Part shown: one piece after another, positions 37,885-49,734 of the stretch | Position numbering within the stretch: position 1 is the first letter of the stretch | How the letters are laid out: every line of letters begins with the position of its first letter | Assembly: GCF_029873635.1 (NCBI RefSeq) | Contig: NC_080417.1 | Coordinates: 34,584,214-34,648,213, forward strand | Reading direction: 5' to 3' | DNA from: Malania oleifera | Taxonomy: Eukaryota > Streptophyta > Magnoliopsida > Santalales > Ximeniaceae | Length of the DNA: 64,000 bases | Notes under the pieces: model-generated | Databases searched by the model: none | Seen by the model: the letters and a program-made list of their open reading frames with translations, nothing else | Told to the model about the DNA's origin: nothing | Made by a program: the position numbers and the translations under genes

Positions 37885-37893
37885 TTAAAAATA

Positions 37894-38830
37894 TGACTGA
37901 AATAACAAAAAAGCAAACCAATACAAATTAAAAATTACAATAAAAAATAAAGATTAAATATCATCATTGTGAGTACTGAATTTTGTCCCTAACCTTAGAT
38001 AATGTGCTGAAAACTAGGATATAATAAACCTTGATTATCCCCTCTTTATCCTTTTTTTTTTTTTTTCATAATTTAGGCATTTTTATCCTTTTTAGTCGTA
38101 TTTTTCAGTTTGAAACAATTTGAAGAAGATTTGGAATTTTGCATGAAAATTAAGAAATTTCTTATCATTCAATTTTTTTTTCCCTATTTTTTTAGCCCCT
38201 AAATTTTCTTTGAAGTTTTAGATATTTTTATTAAGCCTCATTTTTTATTTTCTTCAATTTGGTAAATTGAAAAATATAAAAAATAATTACATACTTGGTA
38301 TGTATTGATGCTCATTTTGAGCCTAGAGTTATTTGCAGTCATTAAAGGGCTTTAAATATATTTTAAAACCTCTGAGGCCTTTATGAGTCTGTAGTGCGTT
38401 TAAGGGCTTTTCAGAACCTTTTAATGCTTGCTAAGGTTTGTATAGTACTCTTGGTACCTTAAGCGGTAGGATTGTGAATTTTTAGCTCCTAAGGAACACT
38501 CTGGGAATTTTGGCTCTTTGCCTTTTTTTTTTTGCTTTGTTTTTGTCATTCTTGACTTTCTTGGGGTGATTTGGGGCAGTTAGAGACTTTAAGGTGGGGT
38601 CTAACAGTAACTTTGACCTTTTGCCCGCAAATCAGAGCAAGATCCCTATTGTACCAAGCATTTCTACTCACTTTCTACCAAATCGAACCTCACTGAGTGA
38701 TTTATAGCAGCTTAAAATAGTAAGAGGAGGTTTGACAATGATTTTGGCTAAGGTCCTACAAATAGAGACAAGATCCCTATCATGCCAGGCATTTCTGCTC
38801 ACTTTCTCTCTTTCTTTCTTTCGCACAGTT
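37894..38830. other. Non-coding repeat-like DNA
   Basis: No gene is seen. Two diverged direct copies of about 75 bp lie near 38608-38681 and 38732-38811, sharing CAAGATCCCTAT and CATTTCTRCTCACTTTCT. This is probably the host repeat into which the next LTR inserted. Confidence 0.5.
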
Positions 38831-39293
38831 TGTAACACCCCGAACCCATAAACCCGGGTCCGGTGCGTTATACCTGATAAACCATAAATCCTTACATACA
38901 TTCTCAGTAGAAAAACATAAACATAATCTCCAAATAATATAATACTGTAATACCATAATGTCGTAATACCAGAGTTTACTATTTCCTATCTATAAATCAA
39001 TAAAAATCCAACCATCACCTGCATTTCCATAAATCTACATAACACCCAAAACATTTCATTATTTTCACAACTATTCTTCTTCTCAACAGACTTAAAACAT
39101 AAAACATATGCATCCCCAAAGTATTATCAACATATATCCTTTCTTTTATAGTCCTCAAAAATGCTAAAATACCCTCGAGCTCCTAAGCTCGTCCTCGAGG
39201 ATGTCCTGAAAAAGAAACATTTATATTCGGGTGAGACACATCTTAGTAAGGGAAGAAATATACATATTAAAACAGCATGTGACTAATATGAGG

Positions 39294-39342
<49 letters not shown>

Positions 39343-41201
39343 TTTTAATAACATTTGCAAATCATTAACATATTACTGAAAACATTCTCTAATCCTAATT
39401 AATCACAAGCAAAGATTTAACCCATGAGACTACCCAAGGATAGGGGTGATTACCTGCCCATACAAATAGCATCCCTTTACTCTGATACATAAGCAACCCG
39501 AAGGTCACTACTAAAGCATACCAGAGCACTCACCTTACTTAGTAAGCCCTCAAGTCTTAGATTGATCTCGTACTCACCCAGTTCAACAATGGTTTACTAG
39601 CACAGGCCCTAAGGATAGGGAAATCTACCCACCTATACAAGTAAGTTTCCTCTGCCATAATACGTTATGCAGCTACTGCCATATCTGAAGCTACTAGTGC
39701 ACTCGTTTTTCTCAGCAAGCCCTCATGGAAAGAGTACGCCCCACTCAATCATAACATGTTCTACATTCATAGATACTTTTAATATCGTAATACTTTATTC
39801 CTTTATGTCATTATTCATTCATACACATCTGTTCATATTCATAGCTTAAACATTGCATTGCATTTCATTTTATGTAATTCTTCGTCGTTACATCATTCAC
39901 ATTGTCATTTCATATCATGTCATTTCATTGTCATTGCATAACATTTTCATTTCTTTCCTTCATACTACAGCTGGTCTTTAGTCATCATCAATTAGTCTAC
40001 AGCTCCTTTTAGCTGTCATCAGTTAGTCTACACAAAAGTGTGCTAGATTTGCTAACATGATTGTCTTTCAGCTATCTTACATTTACATGGTTGCATTTAA
40101 CATACACAAGCAACATAGTCCATTCATATTTTATTCTCAATGCTTTACCTACTTAGTTTGCATCTCATACATTTAACATATATTTGCACAGAATCTCATG
40201 CCACACAATTTAACAGTAAAATTCATACATATTCCTGTAAAATAGGTCAACCCACATTTAACATTTATATGTCGAAAATACATTTCATTTCTAACATAAT
40301 TTCTCAGAAAATATTTTTCACTTTCTTTCATTTACTTTCATATATACATAGCTATATAAACATTCCCAAACTCAGAAAACATATTTTTACATGGTTGGCA
40401 TTTTATACCCACATGGAAACATATATATACTTAAATAAAACATAATCTATTTTAATTCATGAAAAATCTGTCTTAACATGTAATTTCCTCTTACCTGATT
40501 TTCGAACTACGCTGGTAGGACCCCAAACTGATACCCACATCGTTCACTTGGATCCTGAATAAGAAACTCTAGTTTAATTAAATAAGCCCCAAATAGCCTA
40601 CTATTTCTACATTTTCTTAACTTAATAACCTCAAATAAACCTATAAAAACCCAAAACTGAGAATCTAAAACCTTACCTCAACTTTGGAGCATTCCCCAAA
40701 AGGCCCAGTTTAAGAAACTGATCCGCTAGATGTGTAAAGAATCCTCCCTAGAACACTGTAGTGGCTTCCGTTTAGTGATTCGGGTTGAAACCGGGCTGGA
40801 TTTGAAAGAGAAGGGAGAGAAAATGGTTTTCTAGAGAGAGAAACGAAGAAATTTTGTTTTCTTCGCGTGGAAGCAACCTTGGTCCTTTTTATAGACGCTG
40901 CTTCCACGTAGATTTGTCGACGAGACACGTGGGTTTGTCGATGAGGCAATTAAAGATTTCGACGACGAGAAGATACCTTCGTCGGCGAAATTCAGAATTT
41001 CAAAATTCTCTCTCGGAATTCCTTCGTTGACGAGGAACTGGAGTTCGTTGACGATATCTAGAAGGACACTCATCGACGAGGACATGACATTTGTCGATGA
41101 GGCCTGCTGTTCCTTCTAAAAATCCTTCCTTTCCCCTTTTTATCCATTAATCCATTCCATTTATTATATTTTCTAATTATTTTTAATTCCGGGTCATTAC
41201 A
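38831..41201 (-). mobile_element. Solo LTR (2.37 kb), same superfamily group as the 51-60 kb cluster
   Basis: It starts TGTAACACCCC and ends GGGTCATTACA, with the TSD CAGTT (38826-38830 and 41202-41206). Its sense strand is minus. Near its right end (40910-41100) are several TTGTCGACGAG and TTCGTTGACGA motifs. An AT microsatellite fills about 39299-39340. There is no internal region. Confidence 0.88.
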
Positions 41202-41206
41202 CAGTT

Positions 41207-42581
41207 CTTGCTTTCTTTCTTATCTTTTGTCTCACCTTAGATCTCACCCTCTCTCTTTCTTTCATTTTGTAGGTTTGGATCAGAAGAAGGCAAAGTAGTT
41301 GCAGATCCGAATTCGAATCATCAAAAGGTAAACACTTTCTTTCGATTTCTCTTTTCCTTTCATGTTTTATTTCAATTTTCTTTCATTTTCTAAGGAATAA
41401 AACAAGGGAAAACAAAAGTTGGTCAGAACTAGGGTTTGATTAACCACAGTTGGGTTAGATTAGACTCTTGTTTGGGTTTTGGTTAGGTTTAAGTTAGGGT
41501 TTCAAACTCAATTGGGTTAATGGGGCTTAATTGAGACAGGCCCAACTGGGTCTTAGGGTATTGGGCTTAAATTGGGTTGCATTTAGTTGGATCAGGCCTA
41601 TGGGGCCCATTTAGGCCAAAAGAGAAGAAATGGGCTTATTAGGCTAAGGCGACCTAAGTTAATATTGACTTGGGTCCAAGTGTCAGGGTCAGACCAGGGT
41701 CGTTGGACCTAAGTTGGGTATTCAAGTCAGTTGAATTGGACCCGAATCAAGTTGACTCGGGTTTTCAAATTGTATCTTGGGTAATCAAATGTGAGTATTT
41801 GGATCCAAATTTGGATCTTCCCTTGCGGGTCCCCCAACCTATTTAGATCATTCTGCAATGCTTTCTCAAATTGATTTGGTTTAAAACTGACTTTTGTTCA
41901 AGCATTGCTTAAATTTAAACTCAAATTCTAGAATTCAATTTTTAAACATGACTAAAATTTAAATAAAATTAAACTCACTAACACAATATTAAAAAAAAAA
42001 AAAAAACCAACCTCGGTCCTCTATCAACTCCAATCCTCAAGTCTGCTACTTTGAAACTCCACTGCCACTGCTACCACCACTGCCACTGCCATTATTGTTT
42101 CTGCTCTTAGCCCTTTTGCTTCTCAATCTTTCTTCACCTTTTCATTTTCAAACCTTCAAACTCCTCCCAAATTTCTAGTAACTAGTAAGTGATTCCCCTT
42201 TTTCTTCTTTGTTTGCCAGTGTCTATCTCTTTTGAAGCCCACTATTTATAGGCTCAGGAGATCAATTCAATCAATTCTGATTTGATCAATCAAAATTTAA
42301 CTAATCAATCAAAATTAAATTGAATTGATCAATTTATGCTTGCTTTAAACCATCATTTTCACCCACATGTTTCTTATGTCAATTCCCACATGTCTGATTT
42401 CCATTTTTTTTTTCCTTTTGTGCTTGTAGGTTTAAAGATGAAGATGTTGGGCCACTATTTTATTTCATTTTTCCTTTTCTATTTTTTTATTTTTTAATGT
42501 ATTTTTTTATATATTCAAAAAATTTTATGTATTTTCTCATTTTATTGAATTAATGAATTTTCCCCAATTTGTGTTATATAA
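41207..42581. other. Non-coding DNA with CT-rich and CCACTG-rich stretches
   Basis: No gene is accepted. A promoter-like CTATTTATAGGCTC (TATAAATAG on the minus strand) at about 42242-42255 resembles the plus-strand region near 49535, which suggests inverted relics of one repeat. GGGTTA-rich text at 41440-41660 is too irregular to be telomeric. Confidence 0.45.
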
Positions 42582-44380
42582 TGTTGATTCGAATGCGCAG
42601 TGGAAACACACAACTCGAATCGGAACAAGTAATGCAAGCAACCAACGATGAATATATGAAACAAGCAATCACAATAAGAATAAAATCATTGAAAAAAGAA
42701 ATTACGTGGTTTAGCAATGTGCCTACGTGCATTGGAGCAGGCTGCTAATTTTCACTATCAAATTGTAAAGCTTACATCAAGGGTCACAAAATATTGTTTA
42801 TATTCTAACCATATGCGTACAAAAGACTTAGACTATATCTAAAACACTCATGTACCATTCCTCTGAGGACAATCCTCTGAAATATCCCAATCTACTGATC
42901 TCTAAATTCAAAATCCATGATTTGCGCCAAACAATACCGTCGACGGTTTAATATCGAAGCTAAACTTGAAGACTGAATCCCAACTGAAGTCATCAATGAT
43001 CATACTAAGAGCAAACCTGAGATGCAACCATCGACCTAACTATTGATGCAACCGTCGACCTAACCATCAATGGTTTCTTCCTGTAGCCTCCTTCTTTGTT
43101 CTTTGCTTCACCATACTTTCATGTCTTATGCATTCCACTCAATATGAGCCACATCTCCAACAATCTCCACCTTGGCGAATATTCACCACTTAGGAGAAAT
43201 ATAAAGCATAACCCGCTGCTCCACCCAGGACAGTAGATTGGGACCGCCTCCTGTCTAGCACCTAGAGACATTAACCAAGTCTAAGCAATGCTTGAACTTG
43301 TCTGTGGTAACAGGGTGCTCAACCTACTGGAATGCCCAACTCGTTGAATGATCCTATAAACCACAATAATTCCTTGGCAACCTCATCCACTGCCATGTGC
43401 TCCGACTCAGTTGTTGAAAATGCAACCTAAGACTATACCCTGGACTTCCAACAAATATCCCCTCCCACAACATGCCCTATTATAGACCTCTTGTCATCCA
43501 AGTCCTATGTGTAGTTTGCATTCACAAATCTCATAACTGATGGATCACTCTTTTTCCTGCCGAAATACCCCACTACATTGGCATAGGATGTCTGTGACAT
43601 GTCCCGAATATCACCGTCCGTCATTGGGTATTGAGTGATAGAAAATTTACATTGATTCACCAATGGTGTACCAGTGACCGGTTTAACATTAACTATGCTA
43701 AACCACTCCAACACCTTCTCCAAAAAACCACAATGAGATAACCACAATATCCCTGCAATTATGTCCACAAAGCCACCCTGAGATAACCTCAATCTCCCTG
43801 TGGCTTTATCCTTGCGAATCTCCAACTCAAGAGTCTTCTTGGCCGCACCCAAAACTTTCTTGACAAATTCCTTTATCAACAGAGTTTTCAATTGATTAAC
43901 CTCAGTCTAAGTATTCCCAGAAATTGACATGTCATACACATAAAATAACAGAATAATTCACCAATGGTGTACCAGTGACCGGTTTAACATTAACTATGCT
44001 AAACCTCTCCAACACTTTCTCCAAAAAACCACAATGAGATAACCAAAATATCCCTGCAATTATGTCCACAAAGCCACCCTAAGATAACCTCAATCTCCCT
44101 GTGGCTTTATCATTGCGAATCTCCAACCCAAGAGTCTTCTTGGCTGCACCCAAAACTTTCTTGTCAAATTCCTTTATCAATAGAGTTTTCAACTGATTAA
44201 CCTCAGTCTAAGTATTCCCAGAAATTGACATATCATACACATAAAATAACAGAATAATTACCCACTTGCATATTATCACCCTCTTCCCCTCTAAAAGCTC
44301 CACCAACTCCCAAATCTGATTCTTATGCAGTAATTTCATCTCCTCCATGTAGACACCTCATTTTGTCCTGAGGCCAATTT
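42582..44380 (-). mobile_element. Ty1/copia remnant with 3' LTR
   Basis: A 581-bp LTR (42582-43162, ends TGTTGATTCG and TCCAACA on the plus strand) is followed on its right by a purine tract (GGTGGAGATTG on the minus strand). Minus-strand pol text from the RT to RNase H region fills 43370-44300. The remaining 5' part is absent. Coding capacity is lost, with several breaks. The LTR carries an ACCGTCGACGGT palindrome near 42940. The element that starts at 44381 is inserted in it or joined to it. Confidence 0.75.
43656..44257. repeat. 301-bp tandem duplication within the copia remnant
   Basis: Two adjacent copies (43656-43956 and 43957-44257) are highly similar, with scattered substitutions. 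The duplication arose after the element became a fossil or during its decay. Confidence 0.85.
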
Positions 44381-44833
44381 TGTTAGGGATTTAGGAACAA
44401 TAATCACACACAAGAAAAAATAAACACACAAAATAAGAACACCAGATATAAGATGGTTCGATCTAATCTGACCTACGTCCACGGAGCACACCCAATTTAT
44501 TACAACTTGGGATAAAATACAAGAGGAGGAGACACCACTTAACTCAACTCTTTTCACCTTTCTCACACCTTCCTTTCTCTCACCTTCAGCACAATTACTC
44601 TCACACTCTCTCACTCACTACACATTCACGCACACACTTCTTATTATATAGATATATGGAATGAATAGTAAAGGAAGGAATTTATTAGGATTAAAAGGGA
44701 TGGATTAGATGTGGCATTCTCATTCTAGTGCAACAAAACTGGCTCCTCCACAAGTCATCCTCATCTGCAGCTCACCCTCATCAAGGCTCATCAAGTCTCA
44801 TCATCAATTCTCCGTTTCCATTTTTTCTTAACA
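44381..44833 (-). repeat. 3' LTR (453 bp) of the copia remnant
   Basis: Its ends are TGTTAGGG and CTTAACA on the plus strand. It carries a TATA-like AATAAG/TATATAG region and a GTGAGAG-rich transcript start on the minus strand. Confidence 0.75.
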
Positions 44834-46628
44834 ATCTCCCACTTGGAGACGGAGACACCATCTCAACCAGCATATAGATAAATGATGTGCTGAAATTTGT
44901 CTTTAAGCATGAAGACCAACTGAAGTTGAGCATAACTTTAGCTTCTTTGTAGTCACCACCTTTGTCAACATATCTGCTGGATTCCTGCTACCTTGGATTT
45001 TTTCAAGTGTCAACATTCCATCCTCTAACAATGATATGACAAAGTGATAACGTAGTCTAATGTGTTTGGTTCTGGAATGAAATGTAGAGTTCTTTGCTAT
45101 TTGTATCTCACTTTGACTGTTGCTGTGCAAAAAAATTCTCTCTTGCTTTATTCTGAGCTTTATCAACAAACCTTGAAGCCAAATCATCTCTTTACTAGCT
45201 TTTTTCACTGCTACTGTAGTGGATAGGAGAACAATTTTTGTATCTATGACATCCAACTAACAGATGTTATGCCAACAGTGAGCACATATCTAGTGGTGCT
45301 TCTACGATGATCAATTTCACTAGTAAAATCGACATCAACATACCCTTGAATTTTTAAGTGTCCTTTGCCGAAACATAGGCACTTATCAATAGTGCCACAT
45401 AGATATCTCAAGATCCACTTCACTGCTTCCCAATGAGTCTTCCCTAGATTTGACATTAACCTACTGACAGCTTTGACTGCCTGGCCAATGTCTGGTATGG
45501 TACCAACCATGACGTATATGAGACTTTCAATGACTATGGGGTAAGGTACCTTAGCCATGAAGTCCTTCTCTTCATTTGTCGAGGGAGTCTGATCCTTGGA
45601 GAGATGGAAGTGACCGGCCAATGGTGTATTTACTTCTTTGGTGCTGCTCATGTTGAATTTCTATAAAACATGACTAATTTACTCTGACTGAGATAACCAC
45701 AACGTTCCCTATTGCTTATCTTTGGAGATTCAAATCCCAAGTATCTGCTTGGCTGAATCCAAGTCCTTTATGTCAAACTCCTCTAACATTTGCTGCTTCA
45801 ATTTCCTAATTTATTTTATATTTGGTCTTGTGACTAACATGTCATCGACATATAGGAATGGAATGATATAGCTGGACTGATACCTTTTAAAGTAGCAACA
45901 GTGGTCGAAATTGCATTTCTGAAAATCTTTCATAAACATAAAGCTGTCAAATTTTCTGTACCATTGCCTGGGAGCTTATTTGAGGTCGTACAAGCTCTTC
46001 TTCAATCTACACATAAGATCCTCTTTACCTCTTACTAAGAATCTTTCTGGTTGTTGCATGTAAATCTCCTCATCAAGATCACCATGAAGAAATGCTGGCT
46101 TCATATCCAACTGCTCGAGATGTAGGCCTTTCAAGGCAACAATGCTTAAGACTGATCTAATTGTTGTTAACTTCAACTGGTGCAAAGATGTCAGTGTAGT
46201 TAATTCCTTCCTTATGCTCAAAGCCTTTGACTACCAATCGGCCTTTATACCTCCTAGATCCATCATGCTTCTCTTTGATTATGTACACCCACTTGTTGTG
46301 AAGAACCTTCTTACCTTTGGGTAACTTAGCTAGTTCCCACATTTTGTTGGAGGTAAGGGACTCCATCTTGTCCATCATTGCAAGCCCCCACTTGCTTGAA
46401 TCTCCTGCCTGATATGCTTCATCATAGCATTCGGGTTTTCCTCCATCTGTAAGAAGTAAATAATTCATATACCTCTTATTTGGTATATACAGTCAAGAAG
46501 ATCTCTTAAGCTCCGGAGTTGGAGTAGGAGGCGATGGTGCAACTATCTACTCCATAGGTTCCTCCGCCTGAGGATTTTTGACATTTTACTGTTGTATCTC
46601 CTCCTCCTGAGGATTCTTGATGTTTCTT

Positions 46629-47278
46629 TGTCATGCCCCAACACCTTCTAGTCTACATAGGTTGTTTTGTTTATAGTGTGGCTCTTATACTTCGGGAGTT
46701 TATAAACAAAGGGAAAAACATATGGATGTGGTCTTGGTGCAAGGCAGTAGCTTCACGCTTGTCGAAAATGAGATACCGAGAGCTAGGAAATCTCAGAGTT
46801 CAAAGACTCGTTGAGGAGTAGCCTTCTCTAGCTCATCGACGAGTGCTATGTTCTCATCGATGAGTGGTTGCTGGGCTGCAAGAAAGAATTTAAATTTTGA
46901 ATTTGAACATTGGAGTGGTTGGGTATTCAAAGGGAAACCTCCGAGGGGTAAATATGTCATTCTGGGCATATTTCAACGAGTAAAAGAGTAAAAGAGGGTG
47001 AGAGAAGGAGAGAAGATCATTTTATTGTGAGACTTTGATTTTCATAATGAATCTTTTACCGATTGCTCCCATGGATGTAGGCTTTGCCGAACCACGTAAT
47101 TCCTAGTGTCGTTGCACTTATCTTTATTCTTTTTATCTTGCTATGGTTGTGGAATGTTTTCTATTTATCACCATTTTGTTTGTTGCAAGTATGTATGTGT
47201 GATCCTTTATACAATGTTCTTTCCGCTGCGCAATGTTGGGAGAGGCTGCCCTTATTTTTTTCACAATAAGTTGTTTCA
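46629..47278 (+). mobile_element. Solo LTR (650 bp), copia-like, nested
   Basis: It starts TGTCATGCC and ends TTGTTTCA, with a perfect TSD TTCTT (46624-46628 and 47279-47283). The surrounding copia pol text continues on both sides. The 3' part (about 47060-47250), with GAACCACGTAAT and CCGCTGCGCAA, is typical of plant copia LTR ends. It contains TCATCGACGAG-type motifs near 46810-46870. Confidence 0.82.
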
Positions 47279-47588
47279 TTCTTATATGGTTTTATGGGTT
47301 ATATTGTGTGTCTATCTTTATACATCACCTTTTCATTAAAGATCACATATCCGCTTCTGATTTCCTTCTTGTTTTCATCATCCCAAATGCAATACCCATA
47401 CTCATCTTCACCGTAACTGATGAAGGTGCATTTTCGGGACTTTGGATCAAGTTTGTTTCTAACATGATCATGAACATGCACATATGCTACACAACCAAAA
47501 ACTTTCAAATGTGAAAGTCTCACCTCTTTTCTGCTCCATAATTCTTCTAGTAGACTTTGGTCCAACAACACTAATGGACTCCTATTTG

Positions 47589-48545
47589 TTAGGTCCAACC
47601 TTTGGGCTACACAACCCATCATGGGGGGGAAGCATGTCGCACGTGTATGTGATGACATGACAATGCTAGTCCTACAAACCAGGTTGTATCTTCTAGGCAT
47701 ATATGGACACATTTACTATAGAAAATGCTATATTGAGCAAGAAGTATGTTATTATGAAAGCATGTATTTTTAGATATATATTGAGTACAATTTTAAATGC
47801 TAGTTAAATGATTAACGTTAGCAGTATTATGTAAACACAAAATCTCATGTTAACCACACACTGATAATAATGTAATCCTTCTTATTGAGAGGTGTCTCAC
47901 CCTAATATATACAAATGTGTTTCATGTCCTCCGAGGGATCGAGCTTAGCGTTCTTCTGGGCTGAGTCAGATAGCAGATAGTCCTTATCAAAGCTAGTGAG
48001 ATGTTAGTTAGTGTATGTATTTTAGGGATTATAATAATATATTACGTTTTAATTATGTATGGACGTATATAAGAAATAGTTAGAAACTCTAGTAAGTATT
48101 AGATGATGTTATATTTCCGCTATGTATGTTTATACAGATTAGTATGACACACTTGTTTTCCCCTTATTTGGGCGGGTAGTATATCTATGGTATCAGAGAT
48201 ATGCATGTTATGTATGTATAGTAGCACTCCGAGCCCACTTAAAGGGTCGGGGGCTTATAGACAGGGTGAGTGTTTTGAGCTAAGGAGGTTTGATTCCCCT
48301 AGAGTTTTTGTGTTAGACATGTATTTATTGATGGTCGTTACTCTAGTATGCATATTTGCTGTGATATGTATAATTATATGATGACTTCCGCTGTTAGGTT
48401 GTGTATATGGATATGATTGTGTACTTGGTACCCACTTTCGGGTCGGGTTATGTATTCAGGTATCAGAGGTTGACGTGGCCGATAGATATATGATATATGC
48501 TTTATTTATATGAAAGAAAAATGGTCTAAAAAATTGGGGCGTCAC
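47589..48545 (+). mobile_element. Long-LTR tail, truncated at its 5' side
   Basis: It ends GGGGCGTCACA. The order of landmarks (ACACAACCCATCATG, then GTGTCTCACCC and a promoter-distal region) matches the 3' part of the 2.2-kb LTR family. The left side joins copia integrase text, and no TSD can be read. Confidence 0.6.
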
Positions 48546-48876
48546 ATTATAATTCTTGATTTGCAAGGTTTGCAGCTGGCACAACATTAGCGTCATGCAC
48601 TACAGTCAAATGTAGCTTTTTTGTATTTTTCTTGTTATCTGAACAAATGGAGTTTCTATATTTCAATTTGAATTTGTATAATGTATTTGTATTTGGATTT
48701 GAATTTGAATTTTTTTTTTGTTAGTTGAATTGAGGGAATTTCTGTATTTTAATTGAATTTGTATAATGTATTTGAATTTGTATTTGTATTTTAATTTGAA
48801 TTAGAATTTTGAATAATTTATGATTTTTTTAGTAATTATGGTTTAATGTTATGTATGTGAAAATATAATTATAGAT
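48546..48876. other. AT-rich non-coding DNA
   Basis: It contains imperfect repeats of GAATTTGTATAATGTATTTG. No gene is seen. Confidence 0.6.
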
Positions 48877-49436
48877 TTTTACAAGAATTAATAATTAAAA
48901 AAATTATTTATTCTAAATTATTAGTGACAATTTTAAAACCGTCACTAATAATTGTTGTCAGTATTAGTAAAGGTTTCAAAACTGTCACTAATAATACAGT
49001 ATTAGTGACAAATTTTAAAAGCGTCACTAATAGTAGAGTATTAGTGAAGGTTTTAAATTCGTCACTAATCGTATGTTATTAGTTAAAGTTTTAAAATTTT
49101 TCACTAATATTGTACTATTAGTGACGGTTTTGAAATCTTCACTAATACCCTACTATTAGTGATAGTTTTGTAATTTGTCACCAATATTCTACTATTAGTG
49201 ACGATTTTGAGTCAAGCCAATGTAGAATCTATAGTGACGGTATTAGGGTTTTAGTGACGGTCATAATCCGTCACTAATATTGTATTATTAGTGACGCTTT
49301 TAAAATTCATCACTAATTGTTATTAGTAATGATAGGTATAGCAACTAATTCAAAATCGTCACTAATACTTATAAAATTGTCACTAATACTATTAGTAATA
49401 GTTTTGATTCTTCACTAATAACCTTATTTTTTGTAA
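48877..49436. repeat. Palindromic array, CACTA-type subterminal repeat or MITE
   Basis: About eleven inverted-repeat units follow one another. Each is TATTAGTGACGGTTTT-like, followed closely by AAAACCGTCACTAATA-like text, and many could form short hairpins. The outer ends carry TTACAAGAATT and, inverted, TTACAAAAAATAAGG, degenerate versions of the CACTACAAGAAAA end of CACTA transposons. No transposase is present. Confidence 0.55.
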
Positions 49437-49636
49437 TTTTTATCTTGATTGTTTGACTTGAATTTGATTTAGCAAATTAGTTTTATTTTGATTATTTGAT
49501 TTAAATTTGATTGATTAATCAAATCACTCCTCAAGCCTATAAATAGAGAAGTTTGGAAACAAGGAGGAGAAGAAAAAATACAAGAAGAGAAGAGGAGACA
49601 TGGAAAAAAATACAAGAAGAGAGTGGAGAAAAAATA

Positions 49637-49734
<98 letters not shown>

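Larger units (their letters stand above)
44381..47588 (-). mobile_element. Ty1/copia remnant, 3' LTR to integrase, with nested solo LTR
   Basis: The 3' LTR is 44381-44833 (453 bp; TGTTAGGG at the left, TTCTTAACA at the right), followed by a purine tract (AAGTGGGAGATTG, minus strand). Minus-strand parts are RNase H (about 45256-44903), RT (about 46468-45650) and the integrase C-terminal region (about 47588-47299). A 650-bp solo LTR (46629-47278) sits between the integrase and RT parts. The 5' part of the element is missing at the junction near 47588. Coding capacity is lost, with several breaks. Confidence 0.82.

Noticed and set aside
40140-40445. 101-codon plus-strand frame
   Set aside because: It lies inside the solo LTR at 38831-41201. 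The reading is rich in His, Tyr and Thr from AT-rich DNA, without a domain.
41440-41660. Interstitial telomere-like GGGTTA/GGGTTT text
   Set aside because: The spacing is irregular and the units are not in register, so it is not a telomeric array.
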